Source: Micropterus salmoides (Eukaryota; Chordata; Actinopteri; Centrarchiformes; Centrarchidae). Taken from it: a stretch of 64,000 nt of DNA. Numbering within the stretch: the first letter of the stretch is position 1; every line of letters starts with the position of its first letter. Below are positions 51,301-60,500 of the stretch, in pieces. Location of the stretch: the NCBI RefSeq assembly GCF_014851395.1, contig NW_024040707.1:20268457-20332456 (forward strand), written 5' to 3'. The notes under the pieces are model-generated. The model searched no databases. It was not told the DNA's origin and was given only the letters and a program-made list of their open reading frames with translations. The position numbers and the translations under genes were made by a program.

Positions 51301-52853
51301 CATGTCATTTTATAAATAGTGTTTAATATTTGAAAATTTATTGAATGAAACCTGGAGGAGCCAGTTTGAATGGGCCTGATGCAGCTGATAACGTTAATAT
51401 ATAGAAAATATCTATAATTTACAGTGGTTATGCTTATGTTTGTCAGGAGAGTAGATGTGGGATCATCACCCAGTAGCACAGTTGATTCACATCCAGCCTC
51501 ACCCAGTACTAGCACAGATGTCTTTAGCAGGTCCCACAGACCCAGGTGAAGTACAAGCAGCCTCAGCCAATATGAGCACAGCCAGCATCAGATACAAGCA
51601 TCTCAGACCCTAATGGAACCGTTGCCGCTCCAACAAATGATACTACCACAACAGCAGAGCAATAACGTGGGCTTAGCCTCCCACAGTATGGGAAATATCC
51701 ACTTGTCCTTTTCCTTGTTGTGATTCGCTGTAATTTACACTGCTGTGTTCAAACCTGTCTTGAGTGAATTTAAAAAGATTGATTGCTTTTTTATACTGGA
51801 TGATTTTTCCTTTTACTTGAGTAACATTTTTCATGTGGTATCTGTACTTTTACTTAAGTATGAAAATTGAGTACTTCTTCCGCCACTGGTCATTTTTCAT
51901 GCCATCTTTTTTAGCTTTTTCATTTTTCCACACATTTGCTTGAAACTGGTCAGCTCAGTTCCAAAGTGTGACAGATGGATTTGAGCGCTATGTGCTAATT
52001 TCATACACCTCTGCCAAAATGTCTGTTTTGTTTATCCTTGTTCAGTGTGTGTGCATTTATGTGGCTGTGTGTGTGTACGTGTATATGGCTGTAACATGGG
52101 GATTAGAAAATGCATGACAATCATTTTCAGCATTAATGTGGAATGAGCCGAGGGGAGTTTTCATGAGCTATCTGCATACTTAGCCCTCACATTCCTCGCT
52201 ACAGGACAATGAACAACTTTTTAAAGTATGCTTCACTTCTGCTATTTTGCCTGATAACTTGTAATGGTCACATATACAGCTAATGTACAACACTTAAAGT
52301 AAGTCATGCGCTCTGAGCTAGTAAAATGTATATTCAGTAGGATTTTCTGTTCCAAATGTTCTATACAAAGCTGCGTTTCTGTTAATGTCTTAGCATAGAT
52401 GTGAGCGGCAGGATACTAAATTTGTTTTCTCCCCTTGTTCCCCCTCAATTCTTCCCTCCTCTCTGCTTTTTTTTCTCCATCTTTTATGTCCTCTTTGCCT
52501 CAACTTTTAATCCTTCATCATCTTTGTCATGTCAACTCTATTTTCCCATCCCTCTCCCTCCTCTGTGCTTTCCCTGTCTTCGTCCCTTCTTTGCTTTTTT
52601 TATTCAGACATGCTGCGTGCTCGTCAGGAGGCGTTGGCTGCAGCGGTGAGGAATCCGGCGGCCTTAGAAGCTCACCTGCCCTCGGCGGGAAGCTCCTCTT
52701 CATCCAGCCAGAGACGCAAGCAGGGTCTGCCGCAGCACCGAGACGCACATTACACCGACAGGTAAGACACAGATGCAAACACACACTCGCTTGCAAGCCC
52801 GTCCTGCTTGCAAACAGCAGCATTCATCATTAATAAAGCCCAACACCCACATG

Positions 52854-52885
<32 letters not shown>

Positions 52886-55548
52886 ATTATTACATAAGAA
52901 GCTCCAGTCGATGTGAGCAGTGCACCTGACAATGTACACAACAGAACAACCTGCCAGTTTGCATCACCACACCACTGTGCTTTTCTTTCCATTCTTCCAC
53001 TCATTATTAGCGTCCTCAGCAAGATCTGATCTCATATTTGGCTTTTTCAGTGAGCCGCTGTGCATGTTTGTGTGTGTCAGTGAATGTGCATCTCCCCATA
53101 CATGGCTAAACTAAGGATCCAATAACCTCTTGGCTACCACTGTGGAGCTGCACGCCTGCATCCCCGGCTCTTCCTCCCTCCTCTCCCCCCCAGTGCTGGC
53201 CCCTGCGCCTCCCAAACAAAGCCGGGGGCAGCGGGAGTGGGCGGGTAATTGCTTGTCGATTATTTATGTGGCGCGGAGAGAGGCGGGGGATCGATAATGG
53301 GCCGGCGGTGCGGCAGCAGGGGGGGGTATGTGTGTGTGTGAGACAGAGAAGGGGGTGGTGAGGGGTATGTGTGGGGATGGAAGCAGAGCGGCCAGGCGCT
53401 GTGTGGTGCAGCTCTGGGAGGCTGTGGGGGTGTATATGCTGTGTGTGCGTGTTGAGGCAAGGAGGGGGGGCTGATTGTTCACGTTTCAAGCTGGCGGACT
53501 GCATGTATGCTCATCTATGTGGACCGAAATTGGGTTTGTTTGTGTGAATGTCCGCTATTTGTGTGTGTGTGAGAGAGAGAGGCCAGTATTGCAGTGTGAA
53601 GGTAGTCAGTGAGCCGCGGCTGTTCTCCGGCAGCACAGAGTAATTAGCCACACAGGACCAGGGAGAGTTAACTAGGCCTCCGCCTCCCTTGCTCCATCCA
53701 TCTCTACCTCTCTCTGTCCCACTCTACCTCCCCCGCCTCCTCTTTAACCCTTTCACTCCCACTATGTGAATAAAAAAAAGAGGGGTTAATGAGAAAAACA
53801 TGTTGAAGTGCCCTTTCCGTCAGTTGAACCACTGAACCAAACGGGAGAATGCAAGAAAAAGGGAAAAAAGACCTGTGATTTTTTTGCTTGTATATACTCG
53901 TGTGCACATTCACCAAATGTTCATGGATTGTATAAAAAGGATATGGACACATACTTTTGTGTTCTTTTTTATTATTTTTGGGCTAGGCCTTACTTCCTAT
54001 TAAGGGAAATCTTAATGTGAGAACATAAAATTATCTTTTTGACAGTTGTGTGCTTCCAACCTAGTGGTGACAGGAATGCTTCCTTGTGTTCAACATGACA
54101 ATGCCATAAATAAATAAATGGATTTCCCAGTTTGGTGTGAAATAACTTGACTGACCTCCATAGAGCCCTGACCCCATCCAACACCTTTGGGATTAACTGA
54201 ATCACAGACTATATGCCAGGCCGTATTGCCCAACATCAGAGCCAACCCTCATTAATGTTCCTGTGGCTGAATGGGAGCAAATCCCTGCAGCCAGGTTCAA
54301 AATCTTGTCGAAATCCTTCCCAGAAGAGTGGAGGCTGTTAAAGCAGCATATTAATCAGAAATACTTTATTGATCCCCAAGGGGAAATTCTTTTGTCACAG
54401 TTGCACACATTGCACATCAAGGCATAAGGAATAGAAATAATAGGAAGAGGTAGGTACAGAAATATATAAATAAAATAGTATAAATAAATAAAAATATAAA
54501 GGAGTGTGGATATGTACAATATTTACATTATTAAAGAATTGTTATGGTAATGACCCCGGCTTTCGCCCAATGTCAGCTGGGATTGGCTCCAGCCCCTTGC
54601 GACCCTGTACACAGGACGATGGATGGATGGATGTTATGGTAATGCCCATAGGTTTGGAATGAGATGTACAACAATCTAACATGGGTGTAATGTCCACATA
54701 CTTTTAGGTAATGTACATGGGTCTAAAGTACCCCTCCCCCCCATGAAATATACAGAACTTGCAAAAACAAGCTGGAGAACATTAAGACGAGACCAGAAAG
54801 TGGAAGAAGTGCAAAGTGAAGAGAAAATTAAAATCCAGATAATTGGTGAGTAAAAGCAAAAAACAGAGAGGCTGAGAATGTGAGTAAGAGATGGAAGCTC
54901 TCCCCCTCACTAACTCTCTCCATGGCTCACCTTTCCATCGACCCCTCATCATTGATTATCTGGGGCCCATTAGGGCCCATTGTTAAAAACAAATCATTAG
55001 GGCCGCTCGATGGGCTTAGAGCCTGGCGCTGCATTTGTCTGGCCTTAAATGGCACTAAGCTCACCAAGCATCTGCAAGGCAAATAGGAGGGATGGAGAAA
55101 AGCAGAGAGAAGGGGAGAGAGAAGTGGAAAACATGGGAGCTTAAAATGGGGGTGAAGAGAGGGGAGCAAAAGAAGAAGGGAGGAAATGGCGAGAGGAGGT
55201 AGTGACGGAGAGAAAGAGATAGGAACCAAAATAAGGAGGGAGGAGATGGAGAGTGTGCGATAAGGGGAGGGAGAGCGAGAGAGAGAGAGTGAGTGAGTGT
55301 GGAGGGAGCCTCATCCATTTTAATGAGCTTCCTGTGTAAATGTGTTCCTGCGGAGAAGGAGCCGAGGGCGGCCGCGCGGCGCTCCTAATCCCCCCACGCT
55401 CCCGTCATTAAGGGCAGCCCTGTCACACACACACACACACACACACACAGCCTGGGCTGCTGCGGGACAGGACTGCTGTCGCCACTCTGACAGGTCGTCA
55501 CACACCAGTGAATTCCCCAGGAGCCCTTGGCCTCACTGCAGGCGGGGG

Positions 55549-55582
<34 letters not shown>

Positions 55583-57503
55583 AGTGAGATAGTTTTGCGT
55601 AATTATGAGCCCACCTTGCATTTGTGAATCTACCTATTTTCAGCAGTCTCGTGCAAAAACTAGGTAAGAGTTCTTGCCTCGTCTTTTTATAGCATGTTCG
55701 TGGTTTGCCAACAAAATGCACAGATACGGCTAAAAGAAAACCTCGCAAACACACAGACAAACATGCACACACACACACACACACACACACACAGCCCCAG
55801 AGCAAAACGCTTAATGTCTGCCACTCCTCCCTTAAAATTGCCTCCTATAAAAGGAGGAAGAGAGGGAGAGATGGAGGAAGGGAGAGGAGGGGAGTGTCAG
55901 ACACACTCTCTCTCTCTTGCCGTCTCTTACTCCCCGTGATTAGGCCTAATTATGGCGGCGCAGACGCCTGGCAGCCCCAGTCATGCAGCTTTAATTGACC
56001 GTTATTCATCTGCGGGCTAACGCTAGGCAAGGGTAGGCGGTGCAGGGAGAGGGGAAGAAAGAGAGGGAATATCAGACAGGGGGGTGATGGGAGTTTGGCA
56101 TGCGGGAGCCTTGGTGGATGGGAGTTTTGCGGGCGCCTTAGCGTAGCCTAGTGGAACTGCGCGTCGCGAGGCTAATTGCGAGCCCCGAGGGATTAGGCCA
56201 GGTGATTACACACTGGGCGGTGTAATTACATAAGCAGCGGCTAGCGGGGCCCCGGCTCGCGGCTCCGGGGTCACGCGCCGCAGCCCTCACCCAAGATTAA
56301 TTGGAGCTGCCACTGGAGTGCGAGGCACCGCCGGAGAGAGCGGTTATACGATTAGCATTAACATTTCAGCGGCGGAGGCGATCGATGAGTGGTTTTCATC
56401 CCCCCCCCCCCACACACACACACCCCCCCGCTCTTCTGTGCGTGCCCTCCCTCCTTGCAGTTCCTCTCCCCTTTTCCCTCACCATTTAGTGGAGGCAGGA
56501 GACATGCAGGCGCTAGCTAATTTGAACACGTTTGCAAAACAATATTTTGCGGTTGCATGCGTCCCACTGTTGGTTTTGATTTTGTTGTTTTCCTCAGCTT
56601 GTTTCCTATGTATGCTTTTGTGCAGCGGCAGTCGCTCACAGCTGAGCTCTGATTGGTGTGATAGCACTAGCTCAGGAGAAGCAAGGGAAGGAAGAGGAGA
56701 GGTGTGGGTAGGAAGCAAGAGAGTGAGCTCTGAAACCACAGCTGTTTCCAGGGCCTGAGTGGGCAGGCAGCATCATCTCCAGGCTCAAACCCATACGCAC
56801 TTTGACACTTTCCAAGGGTCAAGGTGCAGATGCTTTACTCTTCTGGCAGCTTTTTATCTGTGTCTTCATAACCATGTCCCTGTATGCAAAAAGATGTGGA
56901 CAAAACTCAGAGAAAGGGGTAGAATGAGATAAAGGATTGGTGAAAAAAAGAAGTGGGATAGAAAATGAAAGAAATACAAAGAGGCAAGACAAGGCTGGGG
57001 TAAGGGGAGGGGATAAGATGGAGTGATGAAGAGGGGAGAGAAAAATACAGAGGTGAAAGAAATATAAAAGTGGAGGAAAAGAAAGGAGTGAACACGATAG
57101 AATTTCAGAGGTCATAGAGAAGTAGAGAGACGGGAGTAAAGACCAGAAAAAAAGATGGGTAAGACAGAACAAGAGATGGAGAGAGAGTGAGAAAGGTGAG
57201 AGGCGCCTTTCCCCCTGAAAGAGGACAAAAGACGAAGCTAATAATGGAGAGGCCTTTTCAGAAGCAGAGGTTGCAGGACGCTCCATCTTTTCACCGGTTT
57301 CAATGCAGCCTAGAGTGAGCGGGAGAAAGGGAGGGGGACAGAGAGAAGGGCGTAAAAAAGGGAGAGAAGAGTGGAGGGATGAGTGTTAATTAGAAGGTCC
57401 TTCAGCCCATGGCCCTGGTCAAGACGTAGAGGCTGCCCCAGCTGTCGGAGCATGACACACTGGCATTGTGCATTCAGCCCTCATTATGTGTGTGGTTCTA
57501 GAG

Positions 57504-57538
<35 letters not shown>

Positions 57539-60500
57539 AGGCGGCAGGGGAAGCAAAGGCTGCAGTCCAGGGTACAGCAATGGCCAGCGGCGCTTGCTGC
57601 GGCGTGACAAGACTGATGAGGCACTGGGGCGACACGAGGGCCTCTGGAGCACCACTGATAAAAATACACTGCATACATTGGTGTGGCAGCATGCACACAT
57701 GCATAGAAAAAGCATTGACGTACTGAGAGCAGAGGAAAATCAAAATGATTCAAGCTAGTCTTTTAACATAGGGAATCATACATTATACATAAACCCCCCC
57801 CCCGCTATATGCTACTGACATTTTAAAGAATCCAGTGAAATCCAAATTGAACTTAAATGTTGTCTTTTTCATTTTGTGTCCACAGAGAACTTTCCCACCC
57901 TCCACCCCTACTGTCCCCTCCAACAGCCCCTCACATCGCCTTAGGACCTCACCTGCGGCCTCCTTTCCTGGGCATGCACTCAGCTCTTTGCCAGGCCCCT
58001 GGTGAGTCATCAATTATGCTAAAGCTAAATGCTTAATGCTAATGCATAGCACCAGTGAGTATGCATATAGCTTAGCAGGTACGTAGAAGGTTCCATGGCT
58101 CTGCATCTAACCAGAGGATTCAATTATATATTTTTAGATTTCATAAAGGTATGTTAGGTTGCATGAGTGTTTTCAGGCAGAGTACCATTTGGTAACATCG
58201 GTCACTTTTTAATATGTTTTCGTATAGATTATTTCCCCACTTTAACATTTGGGAGTTTACATGTCTCTTGCTTACAGGTGTGTATTATCTTGCTGTTTCT
58301 ATGACAGGTTATGGTTTCCTTCAACCAGCTCAAGCAGAGATCTTTGCCCGGCAACAGGAGATGTTGAGGAAGCAGAACCTGGCCAGGTGTGTGTGTGTGT
58401 TGTAATGTTACAATATAATGTATTAACTGTCATTATTGCAGCAATGTATAATGGTAGCTAAAAGTTAAGAGTAGCTTAAATGTGGGACATTTTGTTTTGG
58501 ATAAGCCAAACTTGTGGACAGTCATGTGTTTTTCCTGTATACATACACAAGCAGCTTATGTTGTACTAAGTAGTAAATGTGAAATTTTGAACATTTGGCC
58601 TGTACGTTTAAGTCCCTGTATGTTTCACTGCCTCAGACTTGAGATGTCGGCGGAACTGCTGAGACAGAAAGAGTTAGAAAGTCTCCACCAGCGACAACAG
58701 CAGCAGCGTCTTATGGGCTCCGACCCTCTTGGAGCTCTACCTCCTGGCCTTCCCCCCGACCATCCAGCCCTGCGGAGCCTCCACGACATCCCAGAGGGCC
58801 ATCCGCTCCGTGAGGAACTGGCTCGCCGCTCAAGTGCAATGCTGGTTCTTCGTCACGGGGCCGCCACGCCCCTCTTATCCCTCAACCACCATCACCAGCA
58901 GCAACAACCAGGGGGGCCCTCCACACCCAAAGACACCCTGGCACAGAGCTCCACCTCTGGGCAAGATGCTGAATCCAGAAAGGCCCCCCGCAGGGGGCCC
59001 CAGACACAGCTTCGTGCTGGGGATCACACAGGAGGAAGAGAGAACAGAGGAAGGGAGGAAGACAGGGAGATGCATGATGAGGAGATGAAGGACTCTGACA
59101 GTGAGACAGAGATGTGTGAGGAGAGGCAGGACAGTGTCAGTGCCAAGTCCAGCAATAAACCCAGGGACAGGGAGAGAGACAGTGGTAAAGAGACTGGCAG
59201 CAAGGGAGTGTGTGACATGCCAAGGAGACTGGAGAGAGCTCAGGCAGGCTGAGCCCCCCTTCTAGTTCAGCAGGTACAGAGTCACCCAGCCGCCACCTCT
59301 TCACCCCTGTACTGGGCAAGGCTGATGTCAAGTACCACCTGCCACCTGGGTTTATGCCACCACTGCCTGCTCTTCACGCCCAGTCGTTGCCCTTTGGATT
59401 CCCCTACGCCAACCCCTACTTTCACACAGGTGAGAGACTCAGACACACACACAAACACACATAAGGGCGAAAGCTGACATGTGAAACCCATTAGTGTCAC
59501 TGTGTGCGTGTCTCCAGTGTGGAGACCTCTCCCTGTTAGGGGCCCTGCCTCTGACCCCAGTGTGACCTTTATGCACACCACCAGCAGCACAGCCACGTGG
59601 AAAGAAAGGGGGGGGGGGGTTTGTTCACATACAATACTGTGCACACACGCACGTCCATATGTGTAGCAACACAGGTGCAATCAGAACTTATACTATACAA
59701 ACATAAGAAAACTAAAATGAACTAACCTTATCCTAACATATTCCACCATGAGCACCTTCAGCAATTAAATGATCACTGATTCCACCTTCTTAGCGTGAGG
59801 ATTTGCAGCTTTTCTGTTTTATAATCAGTATACACTGAATATCTATTTAGGAAGCTGAAAAAATACTCTATGGGCATTTTTAACAGTTTTCTAACATAAC
59901 TAAACCTAATCCTCAGATTAACTGATAATGAAACTAATCGTTACTACTAAGATTACTCTATTTGTTCAAGGTTTTCTTCTCAAACTCCTGACGACTAAGG
60001 ACAAAAGAAAATTCACTGATATTTTTCTAAAATGCAGCTAAAAATATTTTACGAGTCTCCAAATTCTGCATTTTCCAGGTTCTGCATCACTAAAAAAAAC
60101 ACAACAGCAGCAAGATCCTCAGTCTTAATAACAACTTTGTACCCGGTCTTTATATTGACACATCTTTTCACCCACTGCTTCTCTTTCAGGCTCTATGGGA
60201 GGTCTTTTCATGGATGGGGAGGACTCAGCCACTGCAAACCCTGTGGAGGACATCAGCAAGTGGAGTGTGGAGGACGTGTGTGGCTTCATAAGCAGCCTGG
60301 CCGGATGTGCTGAATACACACAGGTGAGGAAAGAGAGAGAGAGGAGGAGATGGAGGCCAGGGGCAGGCTAACTACTAACCATAGAGGAAGAACAGTGACC
60401 AAGATATAATACATACTGCAACACCACTGTAGTACTTAGGGCATGTCATTACATTTAGGTAGGAGTTTTTTTCAAGTTTATAGTGAATGTGTGCAGATAC

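Larger units (their letters stand above)
45415..52607 (+). other. samd11 intron 6 (7.2 kb)
   Basis: Holds three DNA-transposon-like elements (48538-48849, 48871-49519, 50394-51888), several CA runs and a 16-C run at 47242-47257. The stretch 45850-46080 is GC-rich with no recognised content. Confidence 0.85.
52762..57885 (+). other. samd11 intron 7 (5.1 kb)
   Basis: Holds the composite Tc1-like relic at 53975-54716, long purine-rich blocks (55085-55300, 56880-57380), several CA/GA runs, and GC-rich patches with homeodomain-type motifs (54950-55060, 55920-56400). Confidence 0.85.

Noticed and set aside
56819..57286. 155-codon minus-strand open frame rich in Leu, Phe and Ser
   Set aside because: Composition follows directly from the GA-rich + strand; it only looks like membrane segments.
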